Source of the DNA: an uncultured Eubacteriales bacterium
GTDB taxonomy: Bacteria > Bacillota > Clostridia > Oscillospirales > Oscillospiraceae
Length of the DNA stretch: 64,000 bases
Direction of reading: 5' to 3'
NCBI GenBank assembly: GCA_900320465.1
Contig: ONSQ01000008.1
Location: forward strand, 1-64,000
The notes under the pieces were generated by a model. The model searched no databases. It was not told where the DNA came from and saw only the letters and a program-made list of their open reading frames with translations. Made by a program: the position numbers and the translations under genes. Shown here piece after piece: positions 17,177 to 25,588 of the stretch. Position 1 is the first letter of the stretch, and the number at the start of each line of letters is the position of its first letter.

Positions 17177-17305
17177 AGTATAGCCCAACTTCACAATTTT
17201 GTCAACGTTTTTAGTAACTTTTGGTGAAGTTTTCAGATAATTCAGCTTGAACTTACCAATTATATACCAATTGAAATTGACAAAAGCCGGGGAAAATGCT
17301 ACTAT
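17177..17305. promoter_or_regulatory. Divergent promoters and putative operators of the DeoR gene and the inositol operon
   Basis: Rightward promoter: TTGACA (17277-17282), 17 bp, TACTAT (17300-17305). Leftward promoter: TTGACA (17205-17200), 17 bp, TATACT (17182-17177). Between them lie a direct repeat ACCAATT at 17255-17261 and 17266-17272 (11-bp period) and an inverted pair AACTTCAC (17188-17195) and GTGAAGTT (17224-17231). These repeats are the best candidates for DeoR binding; the exact operator is an inference. No LacI-type operator like those at 28882 and 36846 is present. Confidence 0.7.
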
Positions 17306-17359
17306 CAGACTGACAAACCCGGTATAGGAATACCGCAATGGATAAAGGAGGATAACACA

Positions 17360-18415
17360 ATGGCAAAAATCAAGGTGGGCGTAGCCGGTTACGGCACCAT
17401 CGGCACCCGTCTGGCAGACGGCGTTGCGCTGCAGGATGATATGGAGCTTGTGGGCATCGTCGGCCACTCCCCGTCTCTTGCGATCCGCGCGCTGGCGGAA
17501 AACGGCATGATCGGCGTCAACGGCGTCGAATACAAGCTCTATCTGGTGGATATGGCGCTCAAGCCCAAATTCGACGCGCTGGGCATCCCGGTGGAGGGCA
17601 GCTTCGAGGAGCTGTGCGGCAAGGTCGACGTGATGCTCGACGCCTCCCCCGGCGGCACCGGCGCGGCCAACAAGGCGCTGTACGAAAAGCTCGGCGTCAA
17701 GGCCATCTTCCAGGGCGGCGAGAAAAACAGCGTCGCCGACGTGTTCTTCCACGGTTACGCCAACTACGAGCTGGGTCTCGGCAAGCAGTTTTTGAAGCTG
17801 ACCAGCTGCAACACCACCGGCCTCATCCGCGCGGTGGACTGCCTGGACCGCAGATTCGGCATTGAAAAGGTCGCCATCACCATCATCCGCCGCGTGGCCG
17901 ACCCCGGCGATTACCATCGTGGACTGACCAACGCCCTGCAGATGGAGAAGGCCCCCAGCCACCAGGCCGTGGACCTGATGACCATCATGCCGCACATCGA
18001 CGCCACGGGCATCCTGGTCCACACGCCGGTGACCCACGGCCATATCATCACCGTGCTGGCCACGGCCAAAGACGGCCGCAAGATCACCCGTGAGGAGGCC
18101 ATCGAGGCCTTCCGCAGCCACCCGCGTATCCGCACCGTCACCATCGACGAGGGCTTCAAGGGCAACGCCAGCTTCTTCAAGTACGCCCGCGATCTGGGCA
18201 ACCGCCGCGCGGACATGTACGAGATCGGTCTCTGGGAGGACAGCGTGGTGGAGAGCGGCAACGACATCATGTTTGCCATCCACATCCCGCAGGAGAGCGT
18301 CACCATCCCCGAGACCATCGACGGTGTGCGCGCCGTGATGCAGATGCAGGCCACCAGTGCCGAGGCCACCGCCGCCACCAACCGCAATCTGGGGATCGGA
18401 CGCTTCAAGAAGTAA
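17360..18415 (+). CDS. Type II (archaeal-type) glyceraldehyde-3-phosphate dehydrogenase
   Basis: The 351-residue protein matches the archaeal type II GAPDH and not the bacterial GapA family. It has the Rossmann motif GVAGYGTIGTRLADG, the nucleophile in TSCNTTGLIR (Cys150) and the later IMPHIDATGILVHTPVTHGH segment typical of archaeal enzymes. The reaction is oxidative phosphorylation of glyceraldehyde-3-phosphate to 1,3-bisphosphoglycerate; a different phosphorylated aldehyde is possible here. It is the first gene of the inositol operon, after AAAGGAGG, and precedes an archaeal-type PGK, so the two form a matched pair. Confidence 0.9.
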   Translation: MAKIKVGVAGYGTIGTRLADGVALQDDMELVGIVGHSPSLAIRALAENGMIGVNGVEYKLYLVDMALKPKFDALGIPVEGSFEELCGKVDVMLDASPGGTGAANKALYEKLGVKAIFQGGEKNSVADVFFHGYANYELGLGKQFLKLTSCNTTGLIRAVDCLDRRFGIEKVAITIIRRVADPGDYHRGLTNALQMEKAPSHQAVDLMTIMPHIDATGILVHTPVTHGHIITVLATAKDGRKITREEAIEAFRSHPRIRTVTIDEGFKGNASFFKYARDLGNRRADMYEIGLWEDSVVESGNDIMFAIHIPQESVTIPETIDGVRAVMQMQATSAEATAATNRNLGIGRFKK

Positions 18416-18424
18416 GGAGAAGCC

Positions 18425-19690
18425 ATGCGATTTGGAATCAAAACCCTGGACGAATTCGACGTCCGGGGCAAAACCGTGCTCTGCCGCGTGGACATCAACC
18501 AGCCGGTGGACCGGGAAAAGGGCACGCTCAAGAGCATCAACCGCATCCGCGCCTGTGTGCCCACCGTGCGCGAGCTGTCCGACAAGGGCGCCCGCGTGGT
18601 GCTGCTGGCCCACCAGGGCAGCGACATCGAATATAAAAACTACTACACCACCCGTCCCCACGCCGCCGTGCTCAGCGAGCTTTTGGGCCGCGAGGTCAAA
18701 TGGATCGACGACGTGTGCGGCCCCGCCGCCCGCGATGCCATCCGCGCCCTGAAGGACGGCGAGATCCTGCTGCTGGACAATGTGCGCTTTGTGGCCGAGG
18801 AACAGACGCTCTTTGAAAAGAAGCTGCGTCTGAGCCACGCCGAGCAGGCCAAAACCCTGCTGGTGACAAAGCTGGCGCCGCTGGCGGATCTCTACGTCTG
18901 CGACGCGTTTGCCGCCGCGCACCGGGATCAGCCCAGCCTCTGCGGCTTTGAGCAGCTGCTCCCCTCGGCCATGGGCCGTCTGTTCGAGCAGGAATACTGC
19001 GCCGTCTCCCAGGTCATGGAGCAGCCGGAGCGGCCATGCGTGTTCGTGCTGGGCGGCGCCAAGATCGCCGACGCCTTTGAAATGATGCAGACCGTGCTCA
19101 GCCGCGGTGTGGCCGACCGGATCCTGACCGGCGGTCTTGTGGGCAACATCTTTCTCTGCGCCCAGGGCAGGGAGATCGGTCAGGGCAGCGTGGACTTCAT
19201 CCTGAAGTCCAATTACGGCGAATTCATCGACCGGGCAAAGGAACTCTGCGCGCAGTACGGTGAGAAGATCGCCGTCCCCTGCGACCTGGCCTGGGTGGAA
19301 AACGGCGAGAGGCAGGAGGCGCCCCTCGGCGCCGTCCCGGCTCACATCGCCGCCGTGGACATCGGCGCGCAGACCGCCGCGCAGTACCGCGAGGTGATCC
19401 TCGCCGCCGGCACGGTCTTCGTCAACGGCCCCATGGGTGTTTTCGAACAGACCGCGAGCGAATACGGCACCAAAACCGTCTGGCAGGCCATTGCCGAGAC
19501 GAAGGGTTACAGCGTTCTGGGCGGCGGCGACAGCATCACCGCCACCGAAAAATACGCCCTTACCGACAGGATGGGCTACATCTGCACGGGCGGCGGCGCT
19601 CTCATCCGCTTCCTCAGCGGCGAGGAGCTGCCGGTCGTGCGCGCCCTGCGCCATGCGGCGCAGCGACAGGAAGGAGATAATGTACAATGA
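18425..19690 (+). CDS. pgk: Archaeal-type phosphoglycerate kinase
   Basis: The 421-residue protein has PGK motifs in the archaeal form: CRVDINQPVD, VVLLAHQGSD, ILLLDNVRFVAEE, VFVLGGAKIADAF and the nucleotide loop SVLGGGDSIT. It would convert 1,3-bisphosphoglycerate and ADP to 3-phosphoglycerate and ATP. It starts 9 bases after the GAPDH stop and overlaps the next transketolase gene by 4 bases. Pairing with type II GAPDH suggests joint acquisition from an archaeal-like source, or recruitment as a catabolic module separate from the housekeeping glycolytic genes, which are not in this window. Confidence 0.9.
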   Translation: MRFGIKTLDEFDVRGKTVLCRVDINQPVDREKGTLKSINRIRACVPTVRELSDKGARVVLLAHQGSDIEYKNYYTTRPHAAVLSELLGREVKWIDDVCGPAARDAIRALKDGEILLLDNVRFVAEEQTLFEKKLRLSHAEQAKTLLVTKLAPLADLYVCDAFAAAHRDQPSLCGFEQLLPSAMGRLFEQEYCAVSQVMEQPERPCVFVLGGAKIADAFEMMQTVLSRGVADRILTGGLVGNIFLCAQGREIGQGSVDFILKSNYGEFIDRAKELCAQYGEKIAVPCDLAWVENGERQEAPLGAVPAHIAAVDIGAQTAAQYREVILAAGTVFVNGPMGVFEQTASEYGTKTVWQAIAETKGYSVLGGGDSITATEKYALTDRMGYICTGGGALIRFLSGEELPVVRALRHAAQRQEGDNVQ

Positions 19691-20529
19691 ATGAGATCAA
19701 CGCTCTCAAGGCTTTTGCCTGTGAGATCCGCATCGCGGCCATCGAGGCCATCCATTCCATCGGCCAGGGCCACATCGGCGGCGCGCTGAGCATTGCCGAC
19801 GTGCTCGCCGTCCTCTACGGGCGCGAGATGCGCTATGACCCGGCCAATCCCTGCTGGGCCGAGCGCGACAAGCTGGTCTGCTCCAAGGGTCACGCGGGTC
19901 CGGCGGTCTACGGCACGCTGGCGCTCAAGGGCTTTTTCCCCTACGAGGAGCTCAAGACCCTCAACCGTCCCGGCACCCGGCTTCCCAGCCACTGTGACCG
20001 GAACAAGACCCCCGGTGTGGACATGACCACCGGCTCTCTGGGCCAGGGCTGCTCGCTGGCCTGCGGCATGGCGCTGGGCGACAAGCTGCGCGGCCGCGGC
20101 AGCCGCACCTTCCTGATCCTCGGCGACGGCGAGTCCAACGAGGGCCAGGTCTGGGAGGCCTTTGCCTTTGCCTCGGCCAAGAAGCTGGGCAATCTGGTGG
20201 TCCTGCTGGACTGGAACAAGCGCCAGCTGGACGGCTGGACCAACGACATCTACCCCATGGGCGACTATGTGGCCAAGTTTGAGGCCTTCGGCTTTGACAC
20301 GGTGAAGATCAACGGCAACGACGTCGCCGAGATCGCCCGCGCGCTGGAACGCACCCGTCAGGGCGGCGAGCGGCCCTACGCCATCGTGCTGGATACCGTC
20401 AAGGGCGCCGGCGTGGCGGAGGTTGCCGACAAGGCCATGAACCACTCTCTGCCCGTCAACGACGAACAGTATGAAAGATGGACCGGCGCTCTGCGCGCCG
20501 AGCAGATCGCATGGGAGGCGGAAGCATGA
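19687..20529 (+). CDS. Transketolase, N-terminal subunit
   Basis: The 280-residue protein is the thiamine-diphosphate-binding half of a split transketolase. It shows IHSIGQGHIGGALSIADVLA, KGHAGPAVYGTLAL, TGSLGQGCSLACGMALG and the diphosphate-binding GDGESNEGQVWEAFAFA. Split transketolases are usual in Clostridia. It overlaps the C-terminal subunit gene by 4 bases (ATGA). Its place between PGK and inositol genes suggests a pathway-specific role, as seen for transketolases in sulfoquinovose and apiose catabolic clusters, but the substrate cannot be read from sequence. Confidence 0.9.
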   Translation: MNEINALKAFACEIRIAAIEAIHSIGQGHIGGALSIADVLAVLYGREMRYDPANPCWAERDKLVCSKGHAGPAVYGTLALKGFFPYEELKTLNRPGTRLPSHCDRNKTPGVDMTTGSLGQGCSLACGMALGDKLRGRGSRTFLILGDGESNEGQVWEAFAFASAKKLGNLVVLLDWNKRQLDGWTNDIYPMGDYVAKFEAFGFDTVKINGNDVAEIARALERTRQGGERPYAIVLDTVKGAGVAEVADKAMNHSLPVNDEQYERWTGALRAEQIAWEAEA

Positions 20530-21485
20530 AGATTGTATACGACGGAACGCTGGATCCCCGGCTGTGCAAAAATGTGCTGGGCGAGCTGATCCCCGCCCTG
20601 TGCGCCGAGGATGAAAACGTGATTTATCTCGACGCGGACCTGATGAACTGCATCGGCACGGCCAAGTGGGCCAGGGAGCATCCCGACCGCGCCGTCAACT
20701 GCGGCATTGCCGAGGCGAACATGATCGGCGTGGCCTGCGGCCTTGCCTCCGCCGGCTTCAAGCCCATTGTGCACACCTTCGGTCCCTTTGCCTCGCGCCG
20801 CTGCTATGACCAGGCCTTCCTGTCCGGCGGCTACGCCAAGAACGACATCACCATCATCGGCTCCGACCCGGGCGTGACCGCCACGCTCAACGGCGGCACC
20901 CACATGCCCTTTGAGGACGCCGCGCTCTACCGCGCCTTGCCTGGCTCCACGGTCATCGACGTGACCGACCCCACCATGCTCATCAGCGTCCTGCACCAGT
21001 GCAAGGACCGTCCGGGCGTCAAGTACGTCCGCGTGGGCCGCAAGCAGTACGCCCGCGTGTATGAAGAAGGCAGCGAGCTGCCCATCGGCAAGGCCGTGAC
21101 CGTGCGCGAAGGCAGCGACTGCGTGATCTTCGCCTGCGGCATCATGGTGCACGAGGCCATGCAGGCCGCCGCAGCCCTGGAGAAAGAGGGCATCTCGGCC
21201 GCCGTGGTGGATCTGTTCACCATCAAGCCTCTGGACGCCGACGCCGTGGCGGACTGGGCAAAGAAGACCGGCGCGGTGGTCGTGGCGGAAAACCACAACC
21301 GTTACGGCGCTCTGTGCTCCGCCGTCAGCGAGGTGCTGGCCGAGCGCTGCCCCACCCCGGCGGGCTTTGTGGCCGTGAACGACAGCTTTGGCGAGGTCGG
21401 TCCCCAGGGCTATCTGCAGGAGCGCTTCGGTCTCACCGCCGCCCATATCATTGAGGTGGCCAGGGCCACGATCCAGAGGAAATAA
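20526..21485 (+). CDS. Transketolase, C-terminal subunit
   Basis: The 319-residue protein is the pyrimidine-binding and C-terminal half of the split transketolase. Visible motifs are VNCGIAEANMIGVACGLASA with the catalytic glutamate, HTFGPFASRRCYDQ, and the C-terminal VVDLFTIKPLDADAV and VVVAENHN. The start at 20526 overlaps the stop of the N-terminal subunit and is chosen because GGAGGCGGAAGC precedes it. A longer open frame exists upstream but runs inside the previous gene. Confidence 0.9.
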   Translation: MKIVYDGTLDPRLCKNVLGELIPALCAEDENVIYLDADLMNCIGTAKWAREHPDRAVNCGIAEANMIGVACGLASAGFKPIVHTFGPFASRRCYDQAFLSGGYAKNDITIIGSDPGVTATLNGGTHMPFEDAALYRALPGSTVIDVTDPTMLISVLHQCKDRPGVKYVRVGRKQYARVYEEGSELPIGKAVTVREGSDCVIFACGIMVHEAMQAAAALEKEGISAAVVDLFTIKPLDADAVADWAKKTGAVVVAENHNRYGALCSAVSEVLAERCPTPAGFVAVNDSFGEVGPQGYLQERFGLTAAHIIEVARATIQRK

Positions 21486-21486
21486 C

Positions 21487-22737
21487 ATGGATCTGGAATT
21501 CGGGATCGGTACGCGCACGCAAAGCGTGCGCGTACCGGATGAAAACCTGATCGGGGTCCTGCGGGCCGCGTCCGTGACGGCTCCCGCCTCCGAGGACGGG
21601 GAGATCCGCCGCGCGCTGCGCGAGCCCATCGGCTCGCCCCGTCTGGCGCAGATCGTCCGCCCCGGTGAGAAGATCGCCGTGATCTCCAGCGATGTGACCC
21701 GTCCCATGCCCACCGCCAAGGTCATGCCCGCCCTGCTGGACGAGCTGTACGCCGCGGGCGTGCGCCCCGAGGACATCACGCTTGTCTTCGGTCTGGGCAG
21801 TCACCGCCATCAGAGCGACGAGGAAAAGCGCCGTCTGGCCGGCGAGCGCGCCTGGGCCGAGATCCGCTGTGTGGACAGCGATCCGGACGACTGCGTGCAC
21901 CTGGGTCTCACCAGGGCCGGCACGCCGGTGGACATCACCCGCGTTGTGGCCGAGGCCGACCGCCGTATCTGTCTGGGCAATGTGGAGTACCACTATTTTG
22001 CCGGCTATTCCGGCGGCGCCAAGGCCATTATGCCCGGCGTCTCCACCCGCGCGGCGATCCAGTCGAACCACGCCATGATGATCCGGCCCGAGGCCTGCGC
22101 GGGCAACATCACCACCAATCCCGTCCGCGCCGACATTGAGGAGGCCGCCGCCATGTGCGGCACGGATTTCATCCTCAACGTGGTGTTGGGCGAGCACAAG
22201 GAGATCCTGCGTGCCGCCGCCGGCGACGTCACTGCGGCCCACCGGGCCCTGTGCGCCTTTCTCGACACGATCTATCTCAAGGAGCTCAGTGCTCCGGCGG
22301 ACATCGTGCTGGTCAGCCAGGGCGGCGCGCCCAAGGATCTGAACCTGTACCAGACGCAGAAGGCGCTGGACAACGCGCGCCACGCCGTCCGCGAGGGCGG
22401 GATCATCGTTCTGATCGGCTCCTGCCGCGAGGGGCTGGGCGAGCGCGTGTTTCAGGAGTGGATGACCACTTCCCCCTCCCCGGAGTACATGATCGAGCGG
22501 ATCGGGCACGACTTCCAGCTGGGCGGTCACAAGGCCGCCGCCATCGCCATGACCCTGCGCAAGGCGCAGATCTTTCTGGTCTCGGATCTGGAGGACGATT
22601 TTGTCCGCTCCATCTTTCTCACGCCCCAGAGCTCCGCGCAGGCGGCGCTGGACGAGGCCTTCCGCCAGCTGGGGCCGGAGGCGAAGGTGCTGGCCATGCC
22701 CTTCGGCGGCTCCACCCTTCCGCGGATCACTGCATAA
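21487..22737 (+). CDS. LarA-family (nickel-pincer-type) 2-hydroxyacid racemase/epimerase
   Basis: The 416-residue protein belongs to the lactate racemase LarA family. The conserved histidine motif GLGSHRHQ and the cofactor-lysine region YHYFAGYSGGAKAIMPG are present, as is GGHKAAA near the C-terminus. LarA enzymes use a covalently bound nickel-pincer nucleotide and invert the alpha carbon of various 2-hydroxyacids. The cofactor-making genes larB, larC and larE are not in the window. It starts 1 base after the transketolase stop. In this operon it may epimerise a sugar-acid intermediate and need not act on lactate. Confidence 0.85.
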   Translation: MDLEFGIGTRTQSVRVPDENLIGVLRAASVTAPASEDGEIRRALREPIGSPRLAQIVRPGEKIAVISSDVTRPMPTAKVMPALLDELYAAGVRPEDITLVFGLGSHRHQSDEEKRRLAGERAWAEIRCVDSDPDDCVHLGLTRAGTPVDITRVVAEADRRICLGNVEYHYFAGYSGGAKAIMPGVSTRAAIQSNHAMMIRPEACAGNITTNPVRADIEEAAAMCGTDFILNVVLGEHKEILRAAAGDVTAAHRALCAFLDTIYLKELSAPADIVLVSQGGAPKDLNLYQTQKALDNARHAVREGGIIVLIGSCREGLGERVFQEWMTTSPSPEYMIERIGHDFQLGGHKAAAIAMTLRKAQIFLVSDLEDDFVRSIFLTPQSSAQAALDEAFRQLGPEAKVLAMPFGGSTLPRITA

Positions 22738-22756
22738 ATGAAAGAAGGATTCCGAT

Positions 22757-23821
22757 ATGCATATCAGCTATGAAGAAGAATTGAAACTGGTTGAGGGCAT
22801 TCTCACCGCGGCGGATTTCCCGGTGGAGGACGCGCGCACCATCGCCCGTGTCATCAGCCACTCGGACTTCACCGGCGTCTATTCCCACGGCCTGTCCCGC
22901 CTGACCCGCTATATGCGCCAGATCAAGGCCGGCTCTCTCAATCCCCACCCCAACTTTCAAAAGGTGCTCGACAGCGGCGCCGTCATGGTCTTTGACGGGG
23001 ACAGCGGCTCGGGCATCGTCTCGCTGAACAAGGCCTATGACGAGCTTCTGCCCCGGGCCAGAGAGCTGGGCATCGCCATGGCCACCGGCCGCCACAACGC
23101 CAACATCGGCTGCGGCTCCTACTACGGCTGGCGCGCCGCGGCGGACGGCATGGTGGCCCTCGTCACCTGCAACACCTACGCCTTCACCTCTCCCTTCGGC
23201 GGCGCGGACCGGCTGATCGGCACCAATCCCATCATTCTGGGCGTCCCCGGCGGCGAGAGCTATCCCATCGTCATGGACATCTCCACCACCTTTGTGGCCA
23301 TGGGCAAGATCCAGGCCGCCGAGCGCGAGGGTCAGGCCATCCCCGACACCTGGGCCAAGGATTACGACGGCGCGCCTACCACCGATCCGTCCAAGGCCTT
23401 CTCCCTTTCCCCCATTGCCGGGCACAAGGGCTACGGTCTCGCGGTCATGGTCGACGTGCTGTCCACCATGTTCTCCGCGGCCTGCTTTGGGACGGACATC
23501 GGTCTGTTCTCCAAGCTGGAAAAGGAGAACACCGGCTTCTGTCTGATCCTCATCGACCCGTCCAAATTCATGCCTCTGGCCGATTTCAAGGCCGAGGTGG
23601 ACCGCTATGCCCACATGATGAAGGACGGCCGCAAGGCCCCGGGCGTCAACGAGATCTTCCTCCCCGGCGAGATCGAGTTCCGTAAATTCGAAGCCATGCG
23701 CCAGACGGGCTTTGAGGTCAGCGACAAGCTCGCCTCCGAGCTGACCGAGCTGTCCGTCACGCTGGGCGCCATCGAAGAGGGCGCGGATTTCGGCGCGCTG
23801 GTCCGGCACTTCGCCGATTGA
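22757..23821 (+). CDS. Ldh-family (YjmC/DlgD-type) NAD(P)-dependent 2-hydroxyacid dehydrogenase
   Basis: The 354-residue protein matches the malate/L-lactate dehydrogenase family that is distinct from classical LDH. It has SHGLSRLTRYMRQI with the catalytic histidine near residue 44, GRHNANIGCGSYY, GTNPIILGVPG, STTFVAMGKI and the cofactor segment AGHKGYGLAVMVD. The family includes dehydrogenases of malate, 2,3-diketogulonate, ureidoglycolate and sulfolactate. Next to a LarA-like epimerase it could oxidise or reduce a hydroxyacid formed in inositol breakdown. Confidence 0.85.
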   Translation: MHISYEEELKLVEGILTAADFPVEDARTIARVISHSDFTGVYSHGLSRLTRYMRQIKAGSLNPHPNFQKVLDSGAVMVFDGDSGSGIVSLNKAYDELLPRARELGIAMATGRHNANIGCGSYYGWRAAADGMVALVTCNTYAFTSPFGGADRLIGTNPIILGVPGGESYPIVMDISTTFVAMGKIQAAEREGQAIPDTWAKDYDGAPTTDPSKAFSLSPIAGHKGYGLAVMVDVLSTMFSAACFGTDIGLFSKLEKENTGFCLILIDPSKFMPLADFKAEVDRYAHMMKDGRKAPGVNEIFLPGEIEFRKFEAMRQTGFEVSDKLASELTELSVTLGAIEEGADFGALVRHFAD

Positions 23822-23854
23822 TATTGAATTGATTAGAAGGAGATACGCGTAAAA

Positions 23855-24757
23855 ATGTTTGATTCCGAACATGTATTTCTCGGCATCGCCCCTATCGGCT
23901 GGTGCAACGACGACATGCCCGAGCTGGGTGCCGAAAACACCTTCAAGCAGACCGTCAGTGAGATGGCGCTGGCGGGCTTCACCGGCTGCGAGATCGGCAA
24001 CAAGTACCCCACCGATCCCGCGGAGCTCAGGGCGCAGCTGGATCTGCGCGGCATGCGCATCGCCAGCCGCTGGTTTTCCTCCTTCCTGCTGACGAAACCC
24101 TATGAGGAGGTGGAGGCCGACTTCATCCGCGAGCTGGACTTTCTCGCCGCCGTAGGCGCCAACCGCATCAACGTCAGCGAGCAGAGCTACTCCATCCAGG
24201 GCAAGACCGACGTGGCCGTGCTGGACATGTCCAACAAATACGTCATGAACGACGCCGAGTGGGATCGCTTCTGTGACGGTCTGAGCAGGCTGGGCCGCGT
24301 GGCGAAGGCCCGGGGCTTCAAGCTGTGCTATCACCACCACATGGGCACCGTCGTCCAGACGGCCGAGGAAACCGACCGCATGATGGCCAACACCGACCCC
24401 GAGGCCGTGTTTCTCTGCTATGACACCGGCCACTTCACCTTTGCCGGCGAGGACCCGCTGGCCATGCTGCGCAAATACGTGGACCGCGTGGGCCACGTCC
24501 ATCTCAAGGACATGCGTCTGAATGTGGTGGAGCAGGCCCGTGCCAACGGCTGGAGCTTTCTCACCGCCGTGCGCAACGGCGCTTTCACCGTTCCCGGCGA
24601 CGGCGACGTGGACTTTGACCCGGTCTTCCGCGTGCTCGCCGACGCCCATTACCAGGGTTGGCTGCTGGTGGAGGCCGAGCAGGACCCGGCCAAGGCCGAT
24701 CCGCTGGAATACGCCATCAAGGGCCGCCGCTACATCCGCGAGCACACCGGTCTGTAA
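23855..24757 (+). CDS. iolE: Inosose dehydratase
   Basis: The 300-residue TIM-barrel protein resembles IolE, which dehydrates 2-keto-myo-inositol to the 1,2-dione in the second step of inositol catabolism. The start GIAPIGWCNDDMPELG is characteristic of the family. LCYHHHMGTVVQT, FLCYDTGHFTFAG and VGHVHLKDMR carry metal ligands, and LLVEAEQDP lies near the end. GAAGGAGA precedes the start by about 10 bases. It is followed by iolB, iolD and iolG in one direction with short gaps. Confidence 0.9.
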   Translation: MFDSEHVFLGIAPIGWCNDDMPELGAENTFKQTVSEMALAGFTGCEIGNKYPTDPAELRAQLDLRGMRIASRWFSSFLLTKPYEEVEADFIRELDFLAAVGANRINVSEQSYSIQGKTDVAVLDMSNKYVMNDAEWDRFCDGLSRLGRVAKARGFKLCYHHHMGTVVQTAEETDRMMANTDPEAVFLCYDTGHFTFAGEDPLAMLRKYVDRVGHVHLKDMRLNVVEQARANGWSFLTAVRNGAFTVPGDGDVDFDPVFRVLADAHYQGWLLVEAEQDPAKADPLEYAIKGRRYIREHTGL

Positions 24758-24775
24758 GACGCAAAGGAGTCTGCC

Positions 24776-25576
24776 ATGACCTACATGAACAAAAACGGCG
24801 AGCTGAAGCGCGGCTATAACTGCTACATCGACTCCGCCGCGGACGACTGCGGCACGATGATGGACGTGGGGCTGCTGCTGATGGAGGACGGCGACGTCTT
24901 CGAGATCGAGGAGGCGGAAAAGGAATGCGCCGTTCTCCTCTTCTCCGGCAGGGTGGATTTTGCCTGGAACGGCAGGTTCTATGCCGCCGAGCGGCCCGAC
25001 TGCTTCCACACCGAGGCCACCTGCCTTCTCGCGCCACGTACCACCCATATCACTCTCACGGCCCACGCCCACAGCGAGCTCTACATCCAGAAGACCGTCA
25101 ACGAGCGCGACTATGAGGCCGTGCTCTACACCCCCGAAACCGTCCAGACCCAGCACGCCGGCGCCAACGGCGAGCTGATGGGCGCCATGCAGCGGGAGAT
25201 CAAGACCTTCTTCGACTATGACAACGCGCCCTTTTCCAACATGGTCCTGGGCGAGGTGCTGAGCTATCCCGGCAAGTGGTCCAGCTATCCGCCCCATCAC
25301 CACCCCCAGCCGGAGGTGTACTTCTACCGCTTTGACCATCCCGAGGGCTTCGGCGCGGGCTTTGCCAACGGCGAGATCTACAGGACCGGCCACAACGGCA
25401 TGAGCATCATCACCAGCGGCTTCCATTCCCAGGTCACCGCGCCGGGCTACGCGCTGTGTTATTCCTGGGGTATCCGTCATCTGGACGGCGACCCCTGGAA
25501 AAAGACCCGCATCGACGATCCCGAGCACGCCTGGCTGTGGAAGCCAGACGCCAACGATCACATATTCAAGGGATAA
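24776..25576 (+). CDS. iolB: 5-deoxy-glucuronate isomerase
   Basis: The 266-residue double-cupin protein matches IolB, which isomerises 5-deoxy-D-glucuronate to 2-deoxy-5-keto-D-gluconate. The metal-binding cupin motif is plain in SSYPPHHHPQPEVYFYRF, with further histidines in RTGHNGMSIITSGFHSQV and GIRHLDGDPW. AAAGGAG precedes the ATG by 8 bases. The product would next need a kinase. No IolC of the usual type is in this operon, although a PfkB kinase lies at 42565. Confidence 0.9.
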   Translation: MTYMNKNGELKRGYNCYIDSAADDCGTMMDVGLLLMEDGDVFEIEEAEKECAVLLFSGRVDFAWNGRFYAAERPDCFHTEATCLLAPRTTHITLTAHAHSELYIQKTVNERDYEAVLYTPETVQTQHAGANGELMGAMQREIKTFFDYDNAPFSNMVLGEVLSYPGKWSSYPPHHHPQPEVYFYRFDHPEGFGAGFANGEIYRTGHNGMSIITSGFHSQVTAPGYALCYSWGIRHLDGDPWKKTRIDDPEHAWLWKPDANDHIFKG

Positions 25577-25588
25577 GGAGGCCAACGC

